DNA of 64,000 nucleotides from Sipunculus nudus (Eukaryota; Annelida; Sipuncula; Golfingiida; Sipunculidae), in NCBI GenBank assembly GCA_026874595.1, contig CM049310.1, positions 85,349,056 through 85,413,055 of the forward strand, given 5' to 3'. A program made the position numbers and the translations under genes. Shown here piece by piece: positions 11,501-22,349 of this stretch (position 1 is its first letter; every line of letters starts with the position of its first letter). Under the pieces are notes generated by a model. The model ran no database searches and had not been told where the DNA came from. It saw nothing but the letters and a program-made list of their open reading frames with translations.

Positions 11501-11559
11501 TACTTCCTTTCCACTTGAACCCTGATTTACTTTCTCTTCAACTGATTAACGTTGTCTTT

Positions 11560-11681
11560 CTCGCTCTGTCTGTCTGTCTCCCGTTTGTTTGTCTATCTCT
11601 CTCTCTATCTCACTTTCTGTCTCTCTGTCTCTCTGTCTCTGTCTCTCTGACGCTGTCTTTTTGTCTCTCTGTCTCTCTCTC

Positions 11682-11732
<51 letters not shown>

Positions 11733-11857
11733 GTCTGTCTCTGTCTCTGTCCCCTTCTCTCTCTCTGTCCCTCTGCCTCTCTTGCTCACTCTGTGCCTCT
11801 CTGTCTCTGTCTGTCTCTGTCTGTCTCTGTCTCTCTCTATCTCTCTATCTGTCTCTC

Positions 11858-11911
<54 letters not shown>
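11560..11911 (+). repeat. CT-rich (CTCTGTCT)n microsatellite
   Basis: About 350 bp of polypyrimidine, mostly CT with interspersed GTCT. A shorter one lies at 11188-11224. Ser/Leu ORFs across it are not genes. Confidence 0.97.
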
Positions 11912-11912
<1 letters not shown>

Positions 11913-12281
11913 GGCCCATAATCACTTTCGCAATACCCGAACCCTTGGCTACATTTAGCCACAGATTTACTTCCTGTTCATCAGGACCGTTAATCTCTTC
12001 ATCTACACAGGAGTGCTTCCTCTCAACTCGTAGCCAGCGCTACCTCCTTCTACACATAGTCTTGATTGTTTTTTTTAAAGATAATTTTATGATGGAGGTA
12101 AGCGCCTATATCATATGATGCCTTACCTAATACTTTATTTAAATATATACATCTGCGGGATTCCATTTCGGTTTGGTACTACGTGACAGGCGGGAAGTAC
12201 CCGCTTCCTGTCATTATCTTTGGAATCCTAGTGTCATCCAGGCCCGGTGTCTACCGCACCAGCAGGTCATGGTGTGTAATC

Positions 12282-12491
12282 AGCCCTACTGCTGGGTCAA
12301 AATATAACTGCTGGTGAACCCCAAAAAAGACGCAATCGAAAGATGGGGCCACACCCTACTGCTAGGTCTAAAAATAACTGCTGGTGAACCCCAATAAGAC
12401 GCAATCCAGTGATGGGGGCACACCCTACTGCTGGGTCAAAACATAATTGCTGCATGGTACACCCCAAAAAGCTGCAATCGAGCGACCGGGG
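12282..12491 (+). repeat. Tandem repeat, about 70-bp unit, three copies
   Basis: Each unit begins CCCTACTGCT(G/A)GGTC and contains AACTGCTGGTG and CCCCAA(A/T)AA. Copies start at about 12282, 12353 and 12422. The array runs into the reversed SINE-like copy. Confidence 0.85.
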
Positions 12492-12529
12492 CACAGCCAT
12501 CGCATTAAGCCCGCAGAGCGCTCATCTTG

Positions 12530-12662
12530 AGCCCGCAGAGCGATCACCTTTATGGGGGCCGACCAAGAGAAAAAAAAAAACTTACCTCTCATCGGCTGAG
12601 ATTTGAACTCACGACCTCCCGTCTTTGAATCCTGCAATCTACCCGTAGACAACAGAATCCAG
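12530..12662 (-). mobile_element. SINE-like element, family 3, reversed copy
   Basis: In reverse it reads GTCGTGAGTTCAAATCTCAG (pol III B-box-like), followed by a T-rich stretch and GGTGATCGCTCTGCGGG. The same order is seen at 40180-40450 and 49870-50130. Confidence 0.6.
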
Positions 12663-13110
12663 TTTGGACTGCTTTCTGCTGCACATATAATCTGAACTGC
12701 ATTATTGTGCATTAGGAATCTGGACTGCTATCTTCTACACACATAATCTGAACTGCATTATTCTGCATAAGGCATCTGGACTGCTTTCTTCTACACACAT
12801 AATCTGAACTGCATTATTCTGCTTAAGGAATCTGGACTGCTTTCTTCTGCACACACAATCTGAACTGCATTATTCTGCATGAGGAAGCTGGACTGCTTTC
12901 TTCTACACAAATAATCTGGATTGCGTTCTTCTATACACGGAATCTGGAATGTTTACATCTACACACAGAATCTGGACTGCGTTCATGGATACATGGAAAT
13001 GGGCTGCTTTCTTCTACATGCGGATCTGTACTCGTCTCTTCTACATACATATTCCGTACTGTTTCTCCTACACACAGAATCGATACTCCTCTCTCTACAC
13101 ACGGATTAAA
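12663..13110 (+). repeat. 56-bp tandem repeat array
   Basis: Copies of GGACTGCTTTCTTCTACACA/CATAATCTGAACTGCATTAT start at 12666, 12722, 12778, 12834 and 12890, exactly 56 bp apart. After that come shorter diverged units with ACACAGAATCTGGACTGC to about 13110. ORFs on both strands are by-products. Confidence 0.93.
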
Positions 13111-13603
13111 GATATTGTCCTTCACTCCCGGCTGCAGCACTGCTGTGCATTACTCTCTGATTTGAAACTGCTATTTTTCAAATATCAGTATATGATGTTT
13201 ATACTTGCATTGTGTTTATTTCATGAAAATCTCCACACACTTCTACACACACAAACAGACACACCTGTCATATGAATAAGCAGTTTATGATAATACGCCA
13301 GTTCTTACACTGCAATACAAATGGGGTTCCTCATTTATCATCATATGATCGGTTTGATATATAGGTCTATAATGATATCTCGAGTTCTGTGGCTGACTTT
13401 TTCGGTGACACGTGGAGTCAAATTGGACGCCCGCTGATTTGCTGTTTATATAAAGGCCTACCCTGTTTGGCTTGTCAACTTACCTTAGTTTGTCAGCTGT
13501 GTTAAAAAAAATCTGGTGGCACCTTTAGATATATCCAGAGACACAAAAAGTGTGTACGCAGGCATGGTTTTTATGCTGCCGTGTGTTAGCTAATATGCCC
13601 GTC

Positions 13604-13605
<2 letters not shown>
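13111..13605. other. No gene seen
   Basis: Mixed AT-rich sequence with no recognised repeat or ORF of note. Confidence 0.5.

Positions 13606-13671
<66 letters not shown>
13606..13671. repeat. (AT)n microsatellite
   Basis: About 66 bp of pure AT. Confidence 0.98.
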
Positions 13672-13674
<3 letters not shown>

Positions 13675-13889
13675 GTAAAATATATGAGAGAAAATTCATG
13701 ATTTTATCTTGAGCAAGCATCATACTTTTTTAATTATTCATTCAATGACCTATTTACATATACAGATTTTTTATTCTGTTGACACGGCAGCACAGAAGCA
13801 AGTGCCCCGTGCATGTGTACTTACTCACTAACACTCACTCACTGACTATAATAAACTGTCGACATGTGTATCCTGGACTATATTATCTG

Positions 13890-14310
13890 CCAATGGATCC
13901 TTGGAGAGTCTACAGGGCCGGGCCGGGCTGGGGACATTAGAGATAAAAAAAAAGTATCTTTCAGTCGTTCACATCCGAGATATGACGCAGGAAACCTGTC
14001 AGTGTCGGGCCAGTCAGCGCGTCTTCTAGCAGCACACTGGTGGCGGGATCAGGGATTTTAAGTGACTGGAAACCGGCCGTGCGACCAGTTCATTGATTGT
14101 AAGCTCCTGGCCACTGAGGGGCTCACGGCTTATACGTTAACTGCCACATTATTGTATTTTGAATTGTCGGTGCGCGAGGGGATCAGAATTTTATCGGGCT
14201 CGGCTTTCACTGAGTGGCGTTTCTAGATAAAGGTAAGTTAAAGTGTTCACGCGTTAACTTTTAGCCGCGAGGCTTAAAACTTTACCTCGCCGAGCCGTGC
14301 CTTAAATATA
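13890..14310 (+). other. GC-richer segment with a consensus splice donor
   Basis: This stretch is visibly richer in G+C and CpG than its surroundings. At 14230-14236 it carries AAAG/GTAAGT, a near-perfect 5' splice site. That is the appearance of a promoter-proximal first exon, possibly a non-coding one. No TATA box or start site was identified, and a link to the receptor 20 kb downstream is speculation. Confidence 0.2.
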
Positions 14311-15160
14311 TAGTATTACTTCGAAATCACGTTTGCTCTCAAAAGAATATTTATTTTTTTGCAGTAATATATATATATTATATCTATTTCATACTACACA
14401 TTTCTAATCTTTTTTATTGTGATGTCTGGTGACGTAAGGATTTGAGTATTATATTATTGACTTAACATATCTATTAATGATTTTCTCGCTGCTGTCCAGT
14501 CTCTGGTAATAGTACAAAATCATCTTAAATTAATCAACAGGCTTATATCTATCACCGAGTTTCTATTTTTCTCAATATTTCCTAAATATCACGAGATACT
14601 AAAGCCAACGAGAATCACAGAAAACAGTGCTACGTGTATTGATCTCGTATAGCCACAGCTTCTCTTTACCTTGTACTTGTAGCAAGGGTATATGTTAACC
14701 TGTCTGCAGTTACCAAAGCCCTCTATGGGTCAAATTGAAGACAAAATTAAGTAAAGTTCAAGCATTTGTAAATAAAAATTGCATTTATGAATGAGTAGGT
14801 TAAAAAAATTGGGTAACGTGATCATGAAAGATACTGTCCGGCTGAACTGCGCAGTATGTAACTGGACCAATGGTTTACTTAATGCAATAAGTAAAAATAT
14901 TCCGAATAAAGATTTTACTATTCGACCATCGGAGAAACCTTAGTTCACCTGTGACCTAGGACGTCACATTAGGAAACGTAACAGATATCATGCTACAGCA
15001 AAACAGACAAACAGCGCTGAACATTAGGCACTCTTTAGACGGAATTAAAATGCCGTCATAGAACAAATAATGTGGGTTAAGTGTAATTATTATAGAAAGA
15101 TAGACACCAAAATAAACTGCCAAACTGTGGTGGTAAATAATTAAACGTAATTAAAACAAT
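14311..15160. other. No gene recognised; possible LINE remnant at its end
   Basis: AT-rich sequence. From about 14990 it may be older LINE sequence belonging to the RT pseudogene, but no motif supports this. Confidence 0.35.
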
Positions 15161-15162
15161 TG

Positions 15163-16030
15163 GCCTCTTACGATGCTACTCCACCCATTATTGTTAGAGA
15201 TAATATTGTTGCTGACGACCGCGAAAAAGGTGAACAGTTAAACATATATTTGAACAAGCTTTTCTTGTAACAAATAATGTGACACTGCCCATGCAAATAC
15301 ATTCGATGGAACAGGCAATGGAAGATACTGCAATATCGGAACAGGACGTATTTGATAAGTTAATAAATCTTTATGTTAATAAAGCTTTTGGTCCAGATAG
15401 AATCACTCAACTATATTCTATAGCCAATAGCGTAACCATCATGTTCAACTGGTTGCTCAAATGCACGACTTTCCCCGAAGTATGCAAACATGCAAATGTA
15501 ATATCAATACATAAAAAGGAAAGTAAACAAGAAATTTGTAACTATCGACTGGTCTCCCTGCTAAATTGTTTTAGTAAATTGTTTGAAAAGTGTGTGATTA
15601 AATGTGTATGTAATTACATGCGCAAAGATCGAGGTTTGCCTCTCTTCATGCAGCTTTTGTGGCAGGTGATTCATGTACTTTTTAATTGTGTGAAATGCGT
15701 GATATAGTTTCAAAGGCAATTGATATATGAAAGGAAACCTTTTGTTTCACTGGATGCTCTAAACGCATTTTACAGGGTATGGCACAAAGGTCTATTATAC
15801 AAATTAATTTCTATGGGTGTTAAAGGCGCATTACTCTACTGATTTTCTAATTACTTGTCAAACCCTAAACAAATAGTAGTAATAAACGGAAAATCTTCAT
15901 CATTTTTGTTTGTAAAGGCTGAAGTGTCATAGGGATCGATACTAGGGCTCTTGCTTTTTCTATAATATATATAAATGACTTGGTAGATTGTTTAAACACA
16001 AATATAAGAATGCTTGCGGAATATAAGTCA
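15163..16030 (+). pseudogene. Degenerate non-LTR retrotransposon (LINE) reverse transcriptase
   Basis: Three successive stretches match the order of a LINE RT. At 15163-15273 is the spacer ahead of RT (TPPIIVRDN, then EKGEQLNIYLNKLF). At 15279-15707, after a frameshift, is the block KAFGPDRI, FPEVCKHANVISIHKK, NYRLVSLLNCFSKLFEK. From 15735, past an in-frame stop, come SLDALNAFYRVWHKGLLYKL, VVINGKSSS and a broken GSILG block. Such elements copy themselves by target-primed reverse transcription. This copy is dead: several stops and frameshifts, a disrupted first catalytic block, and the YADD-type motif near 16015 replaced by AEYK. The QSGF-type segment is also unrecognisable. It is probably of the jockey/CR1 type, but the clade cannot be fixed. 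No endonuclease domain or tail was recognised. Confidence 0.8.
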
Positions 16031-16069
16031 CTCTTTGCGGTTGGAAGCGATTAAAAATGTAGATTTTCC

Positions 16070-16275
16070 GGGTCTAACTGCCAGGTCTCCCACAGGACAA
16101 AGAATTGTAATCAGACAAACGATTGTGCATCCAATTTTAGTCCGCGTCACCCCACTGTCGTTGGTCTGATTCTTAGCCCTGTGCCAACCCTGGTGTCGAG
16201 ACTCCGAAAATTTACGTAACAAGGCAGCGGTTACAACGAAGAAGATCTGAACGACTTTCGTGTATGAAAGCTGCC
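16070..16275 (+). mobile_element. Foldback (MITE-like) family M, partial copy
   Basis: AGAATTGTAATCAGACAAAC, GTTGGTCTGATTCTTAGCCC and TGTGCCAACCCTGGTGT match the interior of the 58.3-58.8 kb copy. The right end (CAGCGGTTACAACGAAGAAG) matches that element's inverted end. The left end is lost. Confidence 0.65.
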
Positions 16276-16299
16276 TGAGGAATATTATTGTGAACTGGA

Positions 16300-17575
16300 G
16301 GGCCTTGGAAAATCCCAATTAACGTTTGTGTGGGTTCGGATCAAAGTTCCTATCCAGTAGGATTGATTGGGCTCATTGGAAGTATGAACTCTAATGTACC
16401 TATCTTTTTTTCAATTTTGTACTCAAAGGTGAGGCTTAAGTGTGATAGAGAGCCTTTCGGGGTGTCAATAATAGACATAACGAGTAACAGCATTTATGGA
16501 AAAATACAGATTACGACAATTCATAACCACAAAGCCTTCAAATGAAAAAGGAAGATAAAATATTAATGATTTGGAAATATCCAAGAAAAACGGGTCTGTA
16601 ATCTGCGTTTCGGATTATTCTCTCTCTCTCTAAATGGCTTCAGTGATGATGTAAAATAGCTGTTCAGATTTTGGGTATATTTGAATATCCACACCTGAAA
16701 AATCACAGGTTTTCGCCGATGGCGTGACCGTAAACAATAGATCAGTCTTTTGTCATAATTCAATCACGAGACCAATGTATTAAGCAGACTTGAGACAAGC
16801 CACATGCCGTTACATTTAGCTGGCATGAGTTAGGCTTCGTTAAGATCGGCGAACCGACTCAGTTGAGGGTCGTTATAACTTAGTTGTGACTAGTTTAATT
16901 ATCGTTTTCCCTATATGCTTAACAAGTGACATCTGGTAGACATATTCGGTCCAAGAAATGATAAATCTTTCCCAGGCCTAAGGTTACTTATTTGATATTA
17001 AATGATGTGACCTACTGACATTTTTGCGGTGTTCAACTGTTCATTTCGCCGTTAAGCCAAATCGACATGTCCCAATGACGGACAAATGCGCTGGACAGTT
17101 CCTTGATCTATTACGAAATCCGTGTGACGTTTAAACGAGCGAATGATGAAGACAAATTTGCCACCGATAAATCATCTTGCGGGGCTTTACAAAGGAGCTA
17201 TATTGCCAATAACACTAAAGAAATAAGTTGTTTTTTATTTGCCGGCGTCGCTGATTTTCCTCACATGTTAGGTTTTGCCAATAAACCTTGAGCCGCCATT
17301 TAATAAGGACACGTATATATGTAACAGGGAGATACAGAACTGCGGGCCTATTCCGTGTGTTTCTAGACTGATAAAATACCAGATGTACTTGATGTTTCGA
17401 TAAGAAGGGCGCGTGAAGGATGCGGGGGTGCGTGCGATGTCGTAGAGAGAATTTTGAAATTTTGAAACGTATGTAATGTATGGCGATGTGGGAAGGCGGG
17501 AACTATGCATGTCGTGCTCTGCTGCTAACTACCGAAATGGCACGCATTGCAGGGACAAAAATCGTGCCAGTGTCA
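16300..17575. other. No gene seen
   Basis: Mixed sequence with only short unrecognisable ORFs (71, 66, 62 and 80 aa). No repeat shared with the rest of the window was found. Confidence 0.5.
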
Positions 17576-17579
17576 AGAT

Positions 17580-17650
17580 TGCATATAACGACACTCTGAC
17601 AGCAAGTACGCTGTTCGAGGAGTATCTGATGTCACAGGGCCGGAATAGAA
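17580..17650 (+). repeat. Dispersed repeat R, copy 1 (diverged)
   Basis: Contains CACTCTGACAGCAAGTACGC, then TGTTCG and CTGATGTCACAGGGCCGGAA. It matches three better copies at 25.3, 28.6 and 53.4 kb. Confidence 0.5.
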
Positions 17651-18186
17651 CTAAAACACATACCGATGACTCGAATACTCTGTTTCGATTATACTTGGAA
17701 CGAAAGATATCGATGCATGGTCGGTATTTGCATCATTTGCTTAATTTGTATTATTTACAAATTCCTGGGCGAAACGACTCGATCTCGGAGTAAAAGCCTG
17801 TGGTGTGCATGAATGTTGGCAGACGTAATTTATCCTTCACTTTCATAAATAAATCCTCTGTGTGGAAAATGGGACATTTACAGAGGCTGATCTGTTTGGA
17901 TTCTGTTGCTAAATGAGCTGCGTCGACTGCCAAACTGACTTGATGCAATATTATTTGATTACCATCAATGAATTTCTAGTTTATGAAACTAGCTTTGACA
18001 ACACTAATTCAGGAACTGCTGACATATCTATTTAAAAGTAAGTTAATTTATAATTTAGTAAGATATGCTGTTTCATCACCAATATCCTCGCCATATGCTG
18101 GCTGATGCTTTCTCAAACTTAAATTTGATAGTTGTCAGAGAAGACAAATTTATCTCCGCCATGTTGGTGTTCGTAGCACAAGGGCA

Positions 18187-18187
<1 letters not shown>

Positions 18188-18249
<62 letters not shown>
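18188..18249. repeat. (AT)n microsatellite
   Basis: About 62 bp of AT, abutting the first GTTAC SINE copy. Confidence 0.98.
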
Positions 18250-18253
<4 letters not shown>

Positions 18254-18665
18254 CGGGATGACATAAAAGCGGACCAAACTGTCATGCTTTTCTAGCGAAG
18301 CGGTTAGTACGTCGGACTTGTGCGCCACCCTTATGGGATCGAATCCCGGATCGGCCCAGAAATTTTCCCTGAATAATTTGTCTTCGTAACAAAATGGGGG
18401 CTCGTCCAACGTGATGGTACAATCTGTGGTCGAGGGAATAAGCTCACCAAAGTGACTCCTGGGATAATTAGTCTTGTTCTGATAGCAGACCGCTCTCAAG
18501 TGGGGGTGTGTTACGGGGTGAAATAAAAGCGGACCGAACTGTGTCGCTAGTGAAGCTTGCTTTTCTAGCGAAGAGGTTGATACGCCGGACTTATGCGCTA
18601 CCCACATGGGTTCGAATCCCGGATCGGCCCAGTATTTTCCCCTGAGCCATTTGTCTTCGTAACAA
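18250..18665 (+). mobile_element. Dimeric tRNA-derived SINE-like element (family 1)
   Basis: Two units, 18250-18390 and 18509-18665, each run from GTTACGGG(A/G)TGA to TTTGTCTTCGTAAC. Each carries an A-box-like TAGCGAAG(C/A)GG and a B box (GGATCGAATCC at 18336, GGTTCGAATCC at 18609), spaced as in tRNA promoters. Such elements are transcribed by RNA polymerase III and moved by a LINE partner. A 118-bp linker with GGGATAATTAGTCTTGTTCT joins them. The same linker occurs, reversed, at 33.4-33.5 kb. The 156-aa ORF on the minus strand is a by-product. Confidence 0.85.
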
Positions 18666-19072
18666 TATATATATATGGGGATATAAACATACATATTCGA
18701 GCTTAGAGGAATGTTTGACACGGTCCATCAACTCTATAATTGCACCAAAGGTTGACAATGTTGTAAACAGCCCAAATACCAGGCACTTATACTAGTGAAT
18801 GACTCGAGACCTCCACTGGGATTTAAAAACGTTCTTATGTCACAATTTGACAGAATCATTTAAAAGCATATTATGCTTAAATTCCTGCAAAATGCCTCCT
18901 TTTGAGTATATTACTAACACATCAACCAACCGACCGACAGACGCCGAAGGCAATATTTTATCTTCTGGCGGAGATATAACGAGACAGGCACCCCGACACA
19001 TTGGTTCAGAGTGATTTAAACCGTTTGCCCGCGTCTGGGCGGAAGCCGAATACATAAAATGGACACCTGTTG
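18666..19072. other. No clear gene
   Basis: Overlapping 71-aa ORFs on both strands (18799-19014 and 18840-19055). Neither has a family motif. Confidence 0.4.
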
Positions 19073-19383
19073 CTACAGCGGCGCGACATGGCAGTATCCT
19101 TGCCGCGCATTACTGCCTGTAACGTCACGTTTATCGTTAAATGGTATCACTGCGTCGGTAGTGGCCCTGGCGAGCTCATTTTCCTTAAGCAGGATATCTG
19201 TCTTTCCCTTCTCATGTTCTGGTACATATTTTGGTTCTTCACAAGTCTTCGGCAATGCCGTAAAGTGTTCACAGAGGCGAGCGACGGTATCTTTAATATC
19301 AGTTAACTGCGGTGAGGCCTCTGGCATATTAAATTTTGCGACACCGATATTACATGTTGTCGCTACATAAACGGATTTATTGT
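19073..19383 (-). CDS. Unidentified protein-like ORF, possible exon or element fragment
   Basis: The minus frame is open from about 19383 to the stop at 19073, with an ATG at 19327. The 84 residues from that ATG are hydrophilic and balanced in composition (segments DIKDTVARLCEHFTALPKTC and EEPKYVPEHEKGKTDILLKE), unlike the low-complexity ORFs elsewhere, and the stretch is GC-richer than its flanks. A possible acceptor (TTTATGTAG) lies at the upstream edge. No downstream donor is clear before the TAG stop. I do not recognise a domain. It may be a real exon, a fragment of a transposable-element ORF, or chance, since the plus strand is also open here (103 aa). Confidence 0.25.
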
Positions 19384-19389
19384 ATTAAA

Positions 19390-20435
19390 TCTGATTTCAT
19401 CTTGCATTTGACACGTCTAGAATTATGGAAACATAAAAGCGCAGTCCAAACGAAAGTCAGGAAACATCCAAGCCGTGAATAAAAGCCCAACTGATTCTTT
19501 ATAATATTTAAAGGATTGGTTTAAAGGCAGGTAGAGGGCGCTGCCTTTTGTATGGCGATAGCCGATCGCTTTAATCATATGATAACAATGGAATGTTAGT
19601 AATATTGTGTATTGCGTATTAACGGTTCATGGTGCGAGGGCATAAAAAAATCAAGAAGTCTTATATGGTCGTTATTATTTCAAGATTTGATTGATAATCA
19701 GTAGAGCGTACACTTCGGCCAAGGCAAAAATAAAATACTTCTGTATCTTCCCCTTATTCCGGATCCGACTCAAATTCTATGGGGTCTTTCCTGTCTCAAG
19801 GCCTATCGTTGCGCAACGTTTGTACAAAATATGTATACTTTTGTGCACCTTAATTGGTTCAGTGACTTTACAGTAAAATATTAAAATTGTCAAATATTAT
19901 AATGGCCAGCATCAGCAAACTTTTCAAATGGTTTCCTTCTCTTTCAATAAGTACAAGTCGAAACGTGACACGATGTCATGGAATGTTATATTTCAGTCAT
20001 AGATGAGCAGATTACGGCATATTTCTGGTATATAGGCACTCAAAATAAGGTAAGAACAACATTTTTAATTAAAGATAAGTTAAGCATAACCGACGGTTGG
20101 GGATGGGTCCGCCAGTGCTTATTTTATCGACCCCCCCCCCCCCCACCCCACCCCAACCGTGTCAAGTGCCTATGTTCCCCTTATCCCGCGTTGTTTGTTG
20201 AAACTTGGTACTTGGTACATTGGGAAGGGGCGGGTGCAAGGGGGTGTTAGAACCTAATGTTTTAGATGTTATTATATATAGAGATTATAAAGGTAGTAAT
20301 GACCAGTCTTTCTGACTTTACACTTTCTCTCAGTGTCTTTGAGGCCCGTCCAGTCTTGTAGCTTTTCTCGGCTCCTACGGGAGCATACAACCAAAGCAGC
20401 CAATAACAGGCACTAGAAATTATTCTTGTTTTTTT
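19390..20435. other. No gene seen; C14 tract
   Basis: The only distinctive feature is the run of 14 C at 20131-20144. A potential donor AAG/GTAAGA sits at about 20048-20055 but has no supporting coding context. Confidence 0.5.
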
Positions 20436-20582
20436 ACATTTTCCTGCTGCCATGACCAGAACCCGATAACTCATTGGGCGAGCGGGCGCACCCTTGTGGT
20501 AAAGACTTTGGCTGAGGTTCTTAGCGCAGATGGCGGTCAGCATGGGACGCGAACCCATGACCTTGCGGTCACAAGTCAAGCG

Positions 20583-20585
<3 letters not shown>
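20436..20585 (-). mobile_element. tRNA-derived SINE-like element (family 2), reverse copy
   Basis: In reverse it holds CATGGGTTCGCGTCCCATG (B box), GCGCTAAGAACC, AAAGTCTTTACCACAAGG and ATCGGGTTCTGGTCATGG. The same order occurs at 57725-57905. An AT array follows directly at 20586. Confidence 0.7.

Positions 20586-20633
<48 letters not shown>
20586..20633. repeat. (AT)n microsatellite
   Basis: About 48 bp of AT, directly adjoining the reversed family-2 SINE copy. Confidence 0.98.
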
Positions 20634-20636
<3 letters not shown>

Positions 20637-20639
20637 TCT

Positions 20640-21740
20640 TCTATTCATTGTTTTGTATGTATGATCTGTAAGGCAATGATACGTATGCATAAGTCTCCTG
20701 ATAGCCGAAAACCTGGAAGGGCTGGTTTATAGTGGACATTAAGTTGTCAGTCAACAAACAGATCATCCTAAAGAGCAACATTATGCATTTCTATGTTCAC
20801 CATATGTTTCCTCTGAGAAAAAAAATATACATTCTTTGTCTCACATCGGGAAAAAGAAATAACGCTCTGACTCAGAAGCAAAATTTAAAGTGTAGTTACA
20901 AAACATCTGGGGGTCTGGGTGTCATGAAGACTGAATATAGAGCTAAAGAGGCCTAATTTAAGTCGCTCCGATGCAGACAATATATAAAAATAAAAGTTAC
21001 CTTCTTCTCCTCTCCATCTGTTCCATCAAAGCGTGTCGATGATAAGTTTTAGAATTAAAAATAAAAAATGGACAAAAACGCTAAATAGCCATTATCGACC
21101 CAATTAAAAAAAGTTGAGGCCGATAAACATCTTATATATACCTCAGGGTAAGGTTTATGTTCATGCAATCAAAAAAGAAGGGGTTTAAATAGGAATCTGT
21201 CATACTCCAGTTACCTCAGATCACATTTACCGCCAGTTATACTGATAATAATATTTGTAAGCAGGAATATAATTTAAATATAAAGCCAAGACTCTTTTTG
21301 AGTGATTATTTCGCATTAAATTATTTTGATATGGTAATACCATCCTTTATGCTGTTTTTATAGGTTATCAATGCTTTTCAAGCTTTCTAGCGACAACTTG
21401 GTTTTCAGATAGCGACATTTGTCATTGATATGCGGTTATTATACTACCCGACATAAAGAGGGCTCTAAAGTGGCACCAATACCGAGGGAATGACAAAGGT
21501 TGAATCAAATCACCATTAAGTCTGTAACTCTTCCAATACATTACAACAGAAATGTGAAACCGTTGAGAATGAACAATCTTTGATATCAGTGGCATGGGTT
21601 TTTATCATGATGGCATCTTGGGTGCATGCCATGACATATAAACTCTTTCCCTACTGCTGCAGTTATTGCGATGCATTTCTATATGTCAATATGTCGATAT
21701 TAGCAAAGAATCCCCGGGGAGAACAATTCTGCCAAGAATA
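20640..21740. other. No gene seen
   Basis: AT-rich sequence. The 74-aa ORF at 20732 has no recognisable feature. Confidence 0.5.
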
Positions 21741-21743
21741 TGA

Positions 21744-22095
21744 TTAACAGCGTTTACTTACCGAGATTTCTTTGTCTTTGGTTACTGCCGAGTTAAACTC
21801 CTTGTTAGTTAAGAAGAACTGCAAATGCCGATACTCAAAGTAGAGTTGTATCAATACCGATTTATCGATACCTGTCGAAACGCAACATCGATACGGTAAC
21901 CAATACGCTATGCCTGCTGTATCGTCGTATCGTTGAAACATAAAAACAGTTCATAAATATAGATACAAGACATACACCTCTTACCTAAACTATAATCTTG
22001 AGTTATTTATAAAGCTGAAGCTTCATTTTATATCTTTTATTTACTTTTTAAGACTTGAATAAGATCACGTATTGTTGAATACTAGACTGGATGAG

Positions 22096-22159
<64 letters not shown>

Positions 22160-22345
22160 TTCTCGCTAATTTAATGAAAATGAAACACTAATATTGTTTT
22201 AGAAAAAAAAATATCAACAGAGTTTTAATCAGAAATGATATCCCAAAAATTGAAGCATATCAATACGTATCGGGTATTACTTTGAGTGTATTGCAATACG
22301 TATTGTACCTTAACAGGCTGACCGCGATACCCAGATACTAACTCT
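21744..22345. repeat. CGATA/GTATCG-rich degenerate element with an internal AT array
   Basis: Repeated CGATAC/GTATCG words occur at 21820-21935 (ATCGATACCTGTCG, ATCGATACGG, GTATCGTCGTATCG) and again at 22262-22340 (CAATACGTATCGGG, CAATACGTATTG). They flank an AT array at 22098-22156. Similar words are seen at 36.0, 36.4, 63.1 and 63.5 kb. The 65-aa ORF here is a by-product. Confidence 0.5.
22098..22156. repeat. (AT)n microsatellite
   Basis: About 59 bp of AT inside the CGATA-rich segment. Confidence 0.98.
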
Positions 22346-22349
22346 AACA

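Noticed and set aside
11515-11921. Ser/Leu ORFs of 110-132 aa
   Set aside because: Translation of the CT microsatellite.
18609-18619. Genuine tRNA gene
   Set aside because: A and B boxes are present, but no complete cloverleaf with acceptor stem could be drawn. The copies are dispersed, fitting SINEs.
18251-18721. 156-aa minus ORF
   Set aside because: It lies wholly within the SINE dimer at 18.25-18.67 kb.
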